Assembly: GCA_003427395.1 (NCBI GenBank)
Contig: BFEA01000153.1
Coordinates: 889,730-932,196 of the forward strand
DNA from: Chara braunii
Lineage: Eukaryota > Streptophyta > Charophyceae > Charales > Characeae
Length of the DNA stretch: 42,467 bases
Reading direction: 5' to 3'
Below, one piece after another: positions 1 through 10,199 of this stretch (the first letter of the stretch is position 1; each line of letters opens with the position of its first letter). The translations under genes and the position numbers were made by a program. Under the pieces are notes generated by a model. It had not been told where the DNA came from. It saw nothing but the letters and a program-made list of their open reading frames with translations, and did no database searches.

Positions 1-300
1 CCCGCCTCTGTCACGAACTGACCCCGACTTCGACCCGACCTCCCCCCCACCGCTGTGCGATCTCCTCCACCCCCTACATCGTGGAATTCCCCCCACTACC
101 CTTCCCTCCTTCGATCTCCGCCGCCAACCCGCCCCCACCATCTTTTCCTCCCCCTCCTTTTCCTCCTCGTTTTCTTCTTCCCCTCACCCCTCCTCCTCCG
201 CTTCCTCCTCCTCCAACTGACCTTTCTTCTTCCCCTTCCTCCTCCTATGCCCGACCTTTCTTTTTCCCCTTCCTCCTCCTCCCTCCCACAAGAGTGATGG
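1..300. repeat. C/T-rich low-complexity tract
   Basis: The plus strand is almost pure pyrimidine, with runs of CCCCC, TCCTCC and CTTCTTCC. Open frames here encode only Pro/Ser/Phe/Leu-rich strings and have no domain. I see no gene. A TATATAAA-like stretch lies just downstream near 340, but no credible ORF follows it. Confidence 0.8.
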
Positions 301-442
301 GCAACCCCCCCCAACACCCCCAACCCCTCCCAGACCCATATATAAAAAAAATAAAAAGAAAAAAGAAAATACATTCGCATTCGGTCGGTTTTTCGACCCG
401 TTCGCGTTCAGCGACCAAACGCGAACAGCATGCTACGCAGTT

Positions 443-592
443 GCAAAGTACACATAGGTGTTTTCAAAAATAATTCAATGCTTCGAAAGTACATAGAGGC
501 TTTCCAAAAATCACAAAGTTCTCAGAGCCTTTCCAAAAATCATTGGAAGACACGTTCTAAGGTACATGTAGGCTTTCCAAAAATTATTCAAG
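443..592 (+). repeat. ~40-bp tandem minisatellite
   Basis: About four diverged copies of a unit built on AAAGTACATA, AGGCTTTCC and AAAAATCATT begin near 445, 484, 511 and 557. Spacing is uneven (about 27-46 bp). Adjacent frames are open only because the repeat lacks stops, so I call no protein. Confidence 0.7.
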
Positions 593-704
593 GCCACGTC
601 GTAAAGGACATGGAGCCGAGAGGAACGACGAATGACCTACACCCTCGTCTACACAATACGCGAATGTGGATATCTTCTGGAAAAATCAAGCAGTACACCG
701 ACGT

Positions 705-960
705 CGTACAGTCTACATGACACGCCCTCATCTACAAAAGACACTTCCGTACAGTCTACATGACATGCCCTCATCGCCGGAGCCACGAAAACACAAGCCC
801 TACCTCAAAGACGAACATGTCGAACACAACCTCAACCGAAGTCCAACACAAACCGAAAAGTCCGACATTACACGAGAAACAAGCCCTGCCTCAAATACGA
901 ACATGTCGAACACAAGTTCAACCGAAGTCGTACACAAACACTTCTTCAAGCCGAAGACCT
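705..960 (+). repeat. Two short direct-repeat blocks
   Basis: A 31-bp string starting CGTACAGTCTACATGACA occurs at about 705 and 748. Beyond it, a ~60-bp string starting ACAAGCCCT and containing GAACATGTCGAACACAA occurs near 797 and 879. The rest of 960-1130 continues the same A/C-rich composition. There is no support for coding. Confidence 0.65.
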
Positions 961-1136
961 ACACAAACGCTGATTCCTGCCGAAGTCCTACATTAGACAA
1001 AAGCCCATCCAAGCCCGGCACGATATTCACCTGCCTACAGGCCCTACACAACTCTCACACAGAAGTTAATCCAAACCCGACACGATCTCCCCAGCGTGAT
1101 AGGGCCAGACCAATTGTCGAAGGCATGGGGTGATAA

Positions 1137-1154
1137 ATGCGAGTCTACTCGCAT
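1137..1154. repeat. 8-bp-arm perfect dyad ATGCGAGT/ACTCGCAT
   Basis: ATGCGAGT, a CT spacer, then ACTCGCAT form a perfect inverted repeat. The same GCGAGT/ACTCG core recurs many times between 8.95 and 10.05 kb. It could be a protein-binding site or a relic of that repeat family; the sequence does not decide. Confidence 0.6.
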
Positions 1155-1625
1155 ATCGAGTCCGAATATCCTAAGACGATGACTATCTTCGTATCATGTG
1201 TCGAGTGAAAAAAGTTAGTACGATCTCCATGGTAGCAGCATTTGGAGTCTTCGAGTAGCCTCTACGGCCCTCCCGCAATCGTCGTCGTTGCGCTCGTTAA
1301 TGTCGAACTCAAATAAAAGGACTTGGTTCGAAAATTCGGACCTGAAGATCTGCTTCGATATTCAGCAAGTCGCACAAGAGTATATCTCTTAAAAGTTCAT
1401 TCAAATTGCTCGAGTTACAGATTTGGAACGGATAACGGTCTCTCCAGAACGACGGGTTGTCATCACCTTCTCTCCGTAGAACGACGGCTTGTCCTCATCT
1501 TCGGGGATCGGAAGGTAGCGGTATCTGGGAAGCCCATTGTTGCCAAACCATAAATGTTCTCAGTTACGGCAACAACTGTCGTCTGCATTCAATGAAATTC
1601 AATGGGATGTAAGCGAAGTGCGAGT
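1155..1625. other. Intergenic, no gene seen
   Basis: Mixed-composition DNA downstream of the first unknown-family ORF. The only imperfect repeat noted is around 1440-1500 (GAACGACGG and CTTGTC strings occur twice). Short open frames lack any recognisable motif. Confidence 0.5.
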
Positions 1626-2534
1626 CTAACGCCGGTGGTGAAGATGTAGATGCCCAGCATCGTCGTAAGGGCAGTCGCACACATATCTCGTCTTCGCGTT
1701 GCGCAGTGTGACATCTTGAGGTCCGAAGGCTGAATAATGCAGACGACGGTGAACAAATCGCAATTCATTGTCCCTATGTTCGACGGTGAATTTTATTTCG
1801 TCACAGCGATCAAAGAGGTAGTGGAGTTGCTGGTGCACCAAGCAGTCAACCCTCAAATCCAGCTCATCCTTGAGTGCCGGAGCTGTGGCTAGTCTATGTT
1901 TAAACCGCGCAAGGGAACCAGTAAGCACGGATGTGTGAAACGCTTGAAATAAAGTGAGTTTCACACCATAAAATTCCTCCTTTGCTAGGAAAATAGCTCT
2001 TATTCTTCGACTGTCCACCTTCACTGCACTAAAGAGCATTACCACAGTGGTGCCACGATTACACACCCTCAGTCGACCAAAGTAGTCTATGATTACCGGC
2101 GCTGACTTTGTCGGTTTCCCGAGGCAAAATGAGGCACAAAGTTTTTGATGCAACTTGTCCGACGACGTCAACTTTAGTTTTTCACATAGAATGTGCCATA
2201 CTTCCACCATCTCAGAATTTCGGACGGGTTCCTCTTCAACGGGTTCCCTCTTCAGACATGACTCCAACCCGATAGGGCATGCCTGTACATCCTTGATCAG
2301 AGTGTACACGTACCAAAAGTTCGACCCTGTATCACAGCAAATCAGAAGGGGTCCTTCTTCCGCACTTTGCCACAAAGGGACTTCCCCGTCGGGGGCAACA
2401 TCATTTTCGAGGTGCAGGTAGTCACGGTCCACACCAAAACGCCCAATGTCCTCCCAAATATTCTTTGACAAAATAATCAGATCGATGTCTGGCGCTAAGG
2501 AGTTCCTACTCTGCGACAAAGTATCGACATCCAC
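1626..2534 (-). CDS. Unrecognised tandem family, copy 1 (~302 aa open frame)
   Basis: This is the longest uninterrupted open frame in the left part of the window. I do not recognise the family. It aligns along most of its length with two neighbours at 3048-3905 and 4594-5460. Shared blocks are DLIILSKNIW near the N-terminus, YLHLENDVAPDG, GSNFWYVY, LCASFCLGKP, IIDYFGRLRVCNR, LRVDCLVHQQLHYLF and a C-terminal CDCPYDDAGH. There is no signal peptide, membrane segment or repeat. The open frame begins with GTG and has no in-frame ATG before the conserved block; two TGA codons lie just upstream. The true N-terminus is therefore either in an upstream exon or lost. Conservation across three copies argues this was real coding sequence. 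Function unknown. Confidence 0.6.
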   Translation of the reverse strand: MDVDTLSQSRNSLAPDIDLIILSKNIWEDIGRFGVDRDYLHLENDVAPDGEVPLWQSAEEGPLLICCDTGSNFWYVYTLIKDVQACPIGLESCLKREPVEEEPVRNSEMVEVWHILCEKLKLTSSDKLHQKLCASFCLGKPTKSAPVIIDYFGRLRVCNRGTTVVMLFSAVKVDSRRIRAIFLAKEEFYGVKLTLFQAFHTSVLTGSLARFKHRLATAPALKDELDLRVDCLVHQQLHYLFDRCDEIKFTVEHRDNELRFVHRRLHYSAFGPQDVTLRNAKTRYVCDCPYDDAGHLHLHHRR

Positions 2535-3047
2535 TCGGCATCATCAGAGAAACACAATCAAGCAGGTCAGTTGCGATTCTCCCAAGTGCATAAAAAACAA
2601 ATACGCGATCTTATCGGATGCACGAAAGGGTTCGACAACTAGGAATACATTCGTACTTCGCAAGAGAGCACAAGTTTTATAATCGCTGTTGAATTTCGAC
2701 TTATTTTCCACATGTCATTCATGTGGTTCAATAAGTGAGAATAGATTCGTACTTCGCAAGCGAGCGCAAGTCCTGCAACCGCCGCTTAATCTCGAATCAT
2801 TTCCAACACGTGATTCATGTGGAACGGTCAGACTACTGTCCTATTGAGGACCATTTTCCTTACAGATATCCAGGATGTTCGTTGCGACAATACAGACAGT
2901 CGTACACATCATGCAGTCGGACGTTGACAAACGTCGACATCACCTTGTCGACGAGTATACTACCACTCAAAATTGTGCAAGGACACACCCACTCAAAGGA
3001 ACAGTGGAAACACCGACCAGGGATGCCCGTCTTCACAGTAAGGACAA
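2535..3047. other. Intergenic spacer with duplicated upstream sequence
   Basis: Two related strings, containing AATACATTCGTACTTCGCAA and AATAGATTCGTACTTCGCAA, lie near 2643 and 2742. A weaker version (AATAGATTCACACTTCG) is at 4358. They sit upstream of copies 1 and 2 of the tandem family, so they may be shared promoter-side sequence or a dispersed repeat. The part above 2860 also holds displaced C-terminal coding of copy 2. Confidence 0.5.
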
Positions 3048-3905
3048 TCATATACTTTTCTCAAAGTACAGGTGAGCAGTTCCACCTTCCTCGTATGGAG
3101 TCGTACCCGACCGGTGGTAGTCATCTTTGTGGAAAACAACCTCCATGTTGTGATCCCTGTATTCAACTGTCCAGCATATGTCATCGCAATTATCGAAAAG
3201 GTAGTGCAATTGAGTGTGTACCAAACAATCGACCCTGAACTTGAGCTCCTTCCTCAGAGTCGTATCTAAATGTAGCCGAGTTCTTAATCGCCCTAGAGCA
3301 CTGGCAAGTGTCGGGCTGTGAAACGGTTCCACGCGACTGAGGGTGACACCTCGGTACTCCTCCCTTACAACAAAATGAGCTTTCATTTTTCGACCATCAA
3401 CCTTGACGACGGTAAAAAGCGTAATAACGGTAGTGTTGTGATTCAACACCCGAATTCGACCGTAGTAGTCAACAATGTATGGGGTCCGCAACTCCGGTTT
3501 TCCAAGGCAAAACCGTGCACATAGCTTCAGGTGGCTCCTGTCTTGGGCTGGCCATCGTTGGATGGCATAAAGGGTATTCCAAACTTCAATCATCTCCGTT
3601 GGAACGTCCCAAGGATCCTTATCATCCTCCTCGCCGCCGTCATGATCTACCTTAACCTCAACCTCTTTCTGCAGCGAGTACAGGTACCAGAAGTTCGACC
3701 CGTTATCCAAGGCGACCACAATTTGTCTGTCATTGTCATATGGTAAACGCATAGAGATGTGCCCGTCCGGCGCAACATCGCTTTCAATATGCAAATATCG
3801 AGGGTCAATGCCCATGAGATGGTTCTCCCATATATTTTTGTTCAAAGTAATGAGATCATGTGTGGGAAACAGTAAGACGTCGCATGGAGAGGAACAATAA
3901 CTCAA
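2860..3905 (-). pseudogene. Unrecognised tandem family, copy 2 (285-aa frame, C-terminus frameshifted)
   Basis: An uninterrupted frame at 3048-3905 is collinear with copy 1: DLITLNKNIW, YLHIESDVAPDG, GSNFWYLYSL, LCARFCLGKP, IVDYYGRIRV, FRVDCLVHTQLHYLF and WTVEYRDHN are all present. It begins with TTG, and the first in-frame Met lies inside the conserved region. It ends without the family's CPY-GH C-terminus. That motif is present in a shifted frame at about 2993-3184 (KVYDCPYCEDGHP), and again ~120 bp further on (VYDCLYCRNEHP, near 2862). I infer a frameshift near the end plus a small duplication of the last segment, although an unrecognised intron is possible. Function unknown. Confidence 0.55.
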
Positions 3906-4593
3906 TTGGCTCAGCTAACGTGAGTGCAAACACTTGAAGTCTGGTTGGGGTTCATCTTGCAATACGTGTCGAAGCAATGAGTGTCCCGTTTGAGATGATG
4001 GGAGTGTGTGAAACACACGACACATGGAGGGGGGACTATGTAGTAAGGGACATATCAAGTAAAGGGAATGAGGGTGAATACAACACATGACAATAACGAC
4101 GTGACTTTCGAGGTCGGGAATCCAGTTTGGAGAAACGGCGTCGTGAGACGAGCAGGAAGTATTTGCGCGGGCCAAGGTCTGGTTGGAGTTCATGCTGCAT
4201 TGTGGGAGGAGAGAACGAGGTGGCATGTAAATGATGATGCACAATGAGTCTAGCGGGAATGGCATCTGTAAGTATACTCCCACTTATGCTAGTTTATAGG
4301 ACTCACACATCTAGTGAAAGGAGGAATGAAACAGCCTACTAGGGATCCGATAACTGAGAATAGATTCACACTTCGTTGCAGGGTGTCCATACTCCCAATT
4401 CTGCGAAGGTCAGGAGAAGCGAAAAAAGCGGACCCGCGGGGTGGAAACACTGACAACAATGACGAGTTAACTCAGACTAATGTAAACAACGCGGTCGTCG
4501 ATGAACAACAAGGTTTTCATATGAGTATAGCAGCAAAATGTGAACTAGCTCGGAGTCGTGGAAATTTTCAAATAGGAAGGCTCACATACCAGG
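3906..4593. other. Intergenic between copies 2 and 3
   Basis: No gene is supported. A string starting GTCTGGTTGG occurs near 3941 and 4177, each followed by a diverged GTTCAT-TGCA sequence, which suggests an internal duplication. The minus-strand open frames here are short and have no motif. Confidence 0.4.
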
Positions 4594-5460
4594 TCATGGC
4601 GACTGGTGTCCATCGTCACCGTAAGGACAATCGTAGATCTGTCTCCGCCTACCACCTACGAATTCCAATGTCTGGACACCCAAACGGTGATGCGAAACTT
4701 TTCGTAGAGTGTAGTCATTGTAGTTGTCCTTGTGTTCCAACGTGAAGAATATCTCCTCACATAATCCGAAAAGGAAGTGAGGTTGGGCATGCACCAAACA
4801 ATCAACTCTTAGATTCAATTCTTTTGCGAGCGAAGGATCTATTTCGAATTGATCACGGAAGCGCTTCAGAGCACCTGCAATCGTGGGCTCGCGAAAGTCT
4901 TCCCTGACAAGGAAGAAAGCTCTCATTTGCTTACCATAAAGCTTGGTCTCCGTGAAAAGAGTTAGTACAGGGGTGTCACGGTTGAAATGACGAACTCGGC
5001 CATGGTGGTCTATGATCACAGGGAAACGCAACTGCAACTTCCCGATGCAGTACCATGTGTAAAGTTTAGCATGGTGGTCGTCCATACAATCCGAGTCTAA
5101 GCGCAGTGAGTTCCACGTATCTAGCATATCCTCGTTGTTGACCTTCTCCTCTTGAATGGATGGAACTTCCCAAAGTTTAACTTCTTTTAAACTCCAGTAG
5201 AGGTACCACATATTTGGCCCTCTATCACGAACTATTGTAGTTTGTCCATCAACAACATGTGTTTCGGGTTCAATGTAACCGTCGAGGCCGACCCCAGCTT
5301 CTATATGCAGATAATCGCTATCAAGACTGACCATTCGTCATGCCCAAATATTTTTGTTCATGATGATAAGATCCCTGTCCACATTCTCGATCGAAAAGAA
5401 ATACTCGCTCTCGTATGCCGAGGTTTCGTAGGACGTTGTCTCATATACAACGTCGCACGA
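4594..5460 (-). pseudogene. Unrecognised tandem family, copy 3 (nonsense mutation)
   Basis: Third member of the family. From an ATG at 5334 the frame runs 246 aa with YLHIEAGVGLDG, WYLYWSLKEV, LYTWYCIGK, VIIDHHGRVRHFNR, LRVDCLVHAQPHFLF, FTLEHKDN and C-terminal YDCPYGDDGH. Upstream in the same frame lies the family's N-terminal block DLIIMNKNIWA, separated from the ATG by a TGA at 5338-5340. The open frame before that block contains SAYESEYFFSIENVDR and reaches back to about 5460. The TGA makes this copy look dead unless translation starts at the internal ATG. It has drifted more than copies 1 and 2, for example GSNFWY has become GPNMWY. Confidence 0.6.
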
Positions 5461-5669
5461 TGGTGCGCCGTCCTCATGCATCCTCCAGGACAAGAAATCG
5501 GACTAATTTTGCAGTTAACGTTTCGTCATTATCTTTGCGGAGTTCGTAGCTAACAAATCGAATCAGTTCGCATTTAACTAAATGGGCACATCGGACGGAC
5601 CGGAAAGACAACCGTCCCCAAGGGCAACAAGTGCTTTCTCGCAGACGGATGCCAATATTGTAAGGCCTG

Positions 5670-7849
5670 TCACGAATTTACTTTCATTCGTTCCTTTGCA
5701 GAAGGGTCTTCTCCAGGAATAAGCCACGGCTTCGACGCGTTGCCATTGTTCCTCGTCTGAAATGGAAAGTTTTCACCACTTCGTCCAAGCACCGGAGTAC
5801 CTTTCGTGAAGATCGGACGAGTGACCTGTAGGCACCAACCACTGTATACATAAGCAACCAAAATTTGGAGAGGAACGGTCGTCGACAACCTCACACTGCG
5901 CTCTACCTACCCGGAACGGGACACGTTGAGACACTTCCTCATCGGGTGGCCTGACAATCACAAAATCACCTTTGTCGAGTATCGAAGTCTACTTTTGGAC
6001 GGCCTGCCCTTGATCCTACATATATAAGCGAAGCCTCTTGCGAAGGAGGGTCGATTTTTTGAACTTTGACCACAGTTTCGACTGATTGTGGCTAGAGGGC
6101 AAGAGGGTAGATCTCGGGCTCGTCCGCCTCGAGGACATCCTCTTCCTCACCCTTTTCCGTCTCGTTCTTCTTTTCCTCTTGCATCATATCGTCCGCCTCG
6201 ACGAAGATGGCTTTCCAGTAAGACAACGCATCCTCTCGCTTTTCGACCTCCTCCTTCCTATATGTCTGCCACATGTGTCTGTGTTATTCGAGGACGTCGA
6301 GAAATTTCTGAACACTGTTACGAGCTATCCGAAAATCCTCTTTAACGACACGGGGAATAACACATGATTGTGGAGGGGAGGTAGAGCCTGCATACTCTAC
6401 ATCCAGAACTGCGAACCAGTTAACTGGTCTGCCTTCCGGCTTCCATTCCGCATCGGTGCAGTACTTTTTGTACACCATGACGGGACTACCGCCCCGCATG
6501 AAGAATTTGAAGAGATGTGGTTTCGACACGCCGACGATGTTTTTGTCGATGTATCGATCCACTACCCTGCGCCAATCGACAACGTGATCGAGCTCAGTGC
6601 ACTTCGGCGTTATCTTGTGCGACGACTTGATAAGCGAGAACAACTACTTCATGGTATAAGAATCGTTGTCCTTCAACTTTTTCGAGAAAACACTAAAAGT
6701 CGCGTCTATGTCGGTATGCGTGTGGCAAACGAGCATGAAGCCCACTTCGACATCTTTGGAAATCGAGAATTTCACGAGAAGTGAGGCCAAGCATATAAGG
6801 TATTTGTTTTTGTTTTCCCTCCAACAGTTATCCGTCTGGATTCGGAGGTGGCATGACCATTTGTGTCCCGACGACGGCAACTCAGATAAAGTCGCATAAC
6901 ACACGTCATGGTGTCATCGGAACCGTGCACACAGAAAGGTAAATACGTGTAAAGATAAACCGACATTTTCCTTCCGCGAGCTACAACTGTGGTGAGGTTC
7001 GTTTACTACATCATGTCGTGTCGATGTGAGGAATGATTGTCTTTTTCTGATACATTTCATCCACTATGAGACAAAGGTATTCCGTGGGGTTCAAAATGGA
7101 ACGAAGTTTCCAGTGAGTGTAATCCGCACAATGAGCGACTTGATCCAGTTGGTGTTTATGGTGTTTTTCATCGGAATCCTTACAGTCACGAAGGCGAAGG
7201 GCGTTATCTCTAGCTTGTCTAAGGCGGACACACTCGCCACATTTTTTGAACGAGTTGGATTTGGCAAGGTCCGCATGTCACAAGCGTTTCCTCCCTATAG
7301 AGTAGAAGACTTGCTCTGGAACGACATTCAGACCCGCTGCTAGCAAGTCCGCCTTGATGGATTTGTAGACAAGGAGCTTCGTAAAATAAGCAGGGAGCCC
7401 GACTTTAGGTTTGTGCGAGGTCCCCCTCACAACCATGTCGTCAGGCATAGCATCTCCATATTCTTCCACGAACGTTGTCACACGAGCCAGCATGACTACA
7501 TACTCCGATCTCGGGTTCAACAATCCCCATCGACCATGCCGGCCACGGACTACCCCGTCTGACTTACACTTGCCATAATGACGGAGTGTGTTTCGACATA
7601 TCCAATTATTTTACACCAACCGGCGATGCACACATGGTGCTTGCACTGCACTGGTTGGACTCTTTCCAGACCACCGTCGAGGACAGGGAAATTGTCCAGG
7701 GTTTGCATCCACCACTCGACCCCCTTTTCGAGGGACATTTCATAATAAGCGTCACACACTGGTTTGATATCGTCAATGGTTAAGACCCGAAGACACTTGT
7801 TCTTACAGCATTTGTGCGCTGGGACGAGCGAAACCTTAGTCTCATTCAA
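5670..7849 (-). pseudogene. Degenerate DUF7869 transposon-type protein
   Basis: Read 5' to 3' on the minus strand, pieces occur in family order. 7849-7550 holds an N-terminal zinc-ribbon-like part (HKCCKNKCL, then VCIAGWCKIIG). 7523-7278 holds a middle part (PRSEYVVMLARVTTFVEEYG). Around 6966-6772 lies YLPFCVHG. 6904-6092 holds the DUF7869 core: QTDNCWRENKNKYL, then CHTHTDIDATFSVFSKKL, then SKPHLFKFF and YKKYCTDAEW. 5961-5670 holds a tail with VIVRPPDEEV and RYSGAWTKW. The DNCWRENKNKY and HTHxDIDxxFS strings are hallmarks of DUF7869, which is common in repetitive, transposon-associated genes of algae and animals. TAG (6644) and TAA (6284) stops interrupt the core, and several frame changes occur. 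Function of the family is unknown to me; this copy is dead. Confidence 0.75.
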
Positions 7850-8351
7850 TCGACATTTGATCCTCTTCGAATGTTCTCACTTTCTAATCGGCCTATTTTT
7901 TCGATTATATCTTCTCCTTTCTCCAGGTAGGGGATGAGACAAGACCTGACGAACCGCTTCGGGAGTTCCAACATAAGTCGTATACGGGGACCGCTACGTT
8001 GCATCCATAAAATTAGATATGCCCGTGGGAGCGATCCTCGACAAATCAGACCGGGAGGACTTAGAAAAACTGTAGAAATCTGTGTTTACAAAACCAATCT
8101 GCCAATTTCCTGTCGCACCCATAACTGGCATCGATAGAGCACGTACGTTGACCTGCGAACTCAACAAACCTAGGGGAGATTCAATTTTTCTGGATTCACT
8201 TGCAATTTTCTTACCTCCATCGGCACTTTTACACGGACGTTCCGTTGCCTGTTCCTGGTCAGATCCGTTTCTATAGGACGTATCGGACGGTTCTCGATCA
8301 GACCCGTTTCTATCGGGCGTACCACAAAATTATGCATCCACCAACGACCGA
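7850..8351. other. Intergenic, no gene seen
   Basis: Possible far N-terminal remains of the DUF7869 gene, but no motif is readable. A weak direct repeat around CGTTTCTAT occurs near 8268 and 8307 (flanks GATC-GA-C-CGTTTCTAT). Confidence 0.4.
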
Positions 8352-8897
8352 CTATAGTAAAATGCTAGGGGTTGGGAACTTCAATGCTTTCACACAACCG
8401 ACCAGTTGTCCACACGACATCTGATCAAGTCGTTTCGGACATACCCCATAAAAATTTGTGTGCACGAACATCAATCCACCGGGAATCTTCTGCATATCTC
8501 GATCACCCTCACTATCGGGGATTAACGTTGTAGATACTCGCTGACCGTCCGGAACGTTGGTAAAGCGAACAATAGGACGCCGACTGGACGTCGTAGAGGA
8601 GCCCAAACAATTTGTCGGGGTCAACATAGAGAACTCCCTTTTCAAATCACGAGGCCGTTCACAGGGAGCTTCCGGGCTGTTGTCAAAAGAACTACGTTCT
8701 TGAACATCGTCTTCTCCGGGTTGTCGTGACGGTGGAGGTGGCGTGACGTAGGGGACAATTTGGACACCCATTTGAAGAGACAACTCGCACGAAAATGGTA
8801 CAACAAGAAAATCACGCCAACGTATAACGAGGTCAGGGAAAAAAACAAGATGCGGTAAACTCGCATTTCTAATATTTATCACAGAATAATAAAACAT
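8352..8897 (-). CDS. Hypothetical protein, 181 aa
   Basis: An ATG-initiated frame with no recognised domain. The N-terminal 30 residues are hydrophobic-aromatic (MFYYSVINIRNASLPHL). The middle is Pro/Ser/Arg-rich and polar (TPPPPSRQPGEDDVQERSS), and a later segment reads RFTNVPDGQRVSTTLIPDSE. It shares strand with the DUF7869 remnant and the three-copy family, so it could be part of the same mobile or viral-type block. It could also be chance. No second copy is present to test it. Confidence 0.25.
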   Translation of the reverse strand: MFYYSVINIRNASLPHLVFFPDLVIRWRDFLVVPFSCELSLQMGVQIVPYVTPPPPSRQPGEDDVQERSSFDNSPEAPCERPRDLKREFSMLTPTNCLGSSTTSSRRPIVRFTNVPDGQRVSTTLIPDSEGDRDMQKIPGGLMFVHTNFYGVCPKRLDQMSCGQLVGCVKALKFPTPSILL

Positions 8898-8949
8898 CAG
8901 TATTTGAATTTATTTCTTTTTCGTGGGCTCGTGTAATCTATATATGTGC

Positions 8950-10050
8950 GAGTTTATTCGTTGTTTAACTAATCATGGATGTTGTGACACTTCCAGACCC
9001 TGATTTAAAGGTCAAGTGGTCTCACAAATCCGACTCCTCTCCCACTCGTTCTTGTGTGCGAGTTGAAGGACCGATGTTCCTTATTGTTCGTTTAACGTGC
9101 AAGTAGTTTGGTTAAGTCCGAGTGAACTCACACTTTCTCTTCGGTGCAAGTTGATTGTCACTCCTGGTGGAGAAGGTCCTGTTTATGCAAGACGAAACAG
9201 GTCCGTGGTAGGTTCACCAACGAATCGACTAGCACATAGAATAAGGGGCGTACTTGCATTCAGGTGAGACTACAAGTGCGCGTCACTCGACACACCAATT
9301 TATCATACACTAAAATTTAAGAACGAATAGACTCGCACATAGAGTATGGATGGTTTGTCGCATTCCGGCCAGAGCACAAGTGCGAGTTGACTCGGACTTA
9401 TGCACGATACAGCTGGAAATAGATTCGTCGTTGGTTCAGTAGCAAATAGACTCGCACATTGAATGTGTATCATGAAGATCATTTCGGCGAGAGTACAAGT
9501 GCGAGTTGATCCAGACATTCACCATACAGTAAGAAATAAGATTCCTGGTTGGTTCAAAAGCGAGTAAATTCGCACGTACAAAAGTGTGTTGCATTTAGGG
9601 GAGATCACATGTGCGAGTTGACTTGGACTTATGTTCTGCACAATTGAAAATAGATTCCTGGTTGTTTCAGCGGCAAATAGACTTGGACATTAAATGCAAG
9701 TACGAGTAGATTCGGATTTATTCACCATACAGTAAGAAATTGCGTTACTGGTTGGTTCAAGAGCGAATAAATTTGCACTTGAAATGAACATTTCCACTGT
9801 ATAGTAAGAAATTCAAGGGCCTGGTTGGCTGAAGACCGAATAAATTCGCACTTGAAACGAGCATTCGATTTCGAAACAAAGAGTGCAAGTTGGAGTTTAT
9901 TCGGACTTATTCACCGTATAGTAAGAAATTAGTTTTCCAGTTGGTTCAAGGGCGAGTAAATTCGCACACAAAAAATGACTTCCTTTTGTTTTGGCTGAGA
10001 CGAAGCGCGAGTTTACTCGGACTTGTTCACCATACTCATTTCGATTTCGA
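8950..10050. repeat. ~110-bp repeat array with GCGAGT/ACTCGC dyads
   Basis: Degenerate units recur at roughly 90-190-bp spacing. GTGCGAGTTGACTCGGACTTA-type strings lie near 9382, 9501, 9612, 9700, 9890 and 10008. Opposite-strand partners such as AATAGACTCGCACAT lie near 9328 and 9446. Linkers contain CACCATACAGTAAGAAAT and CTGGTTGGTTCA. Each unit therefore carries a dispersed inverted pair. No gene is present. Confidence 0.75.
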
Positions 10051-10199
10051 AACCGTACGCATATCCGACAAGCATTCTTGTACGTAGGGAACTCCAATCC
10101 ACAAATCTTACAACTGCAAGCATATCTAACAATTGTGTAGTTTATAGGCAACTCCATGCATATCCGACTGCCATGTTTGTGTGCCGTTCTGGAATCGTT

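Noticed and set aside
81-473. Proline/serine-rich frame at the left edge
   Set aside because: Arises from the pyrimidine tract; the opposite strand is equally open.
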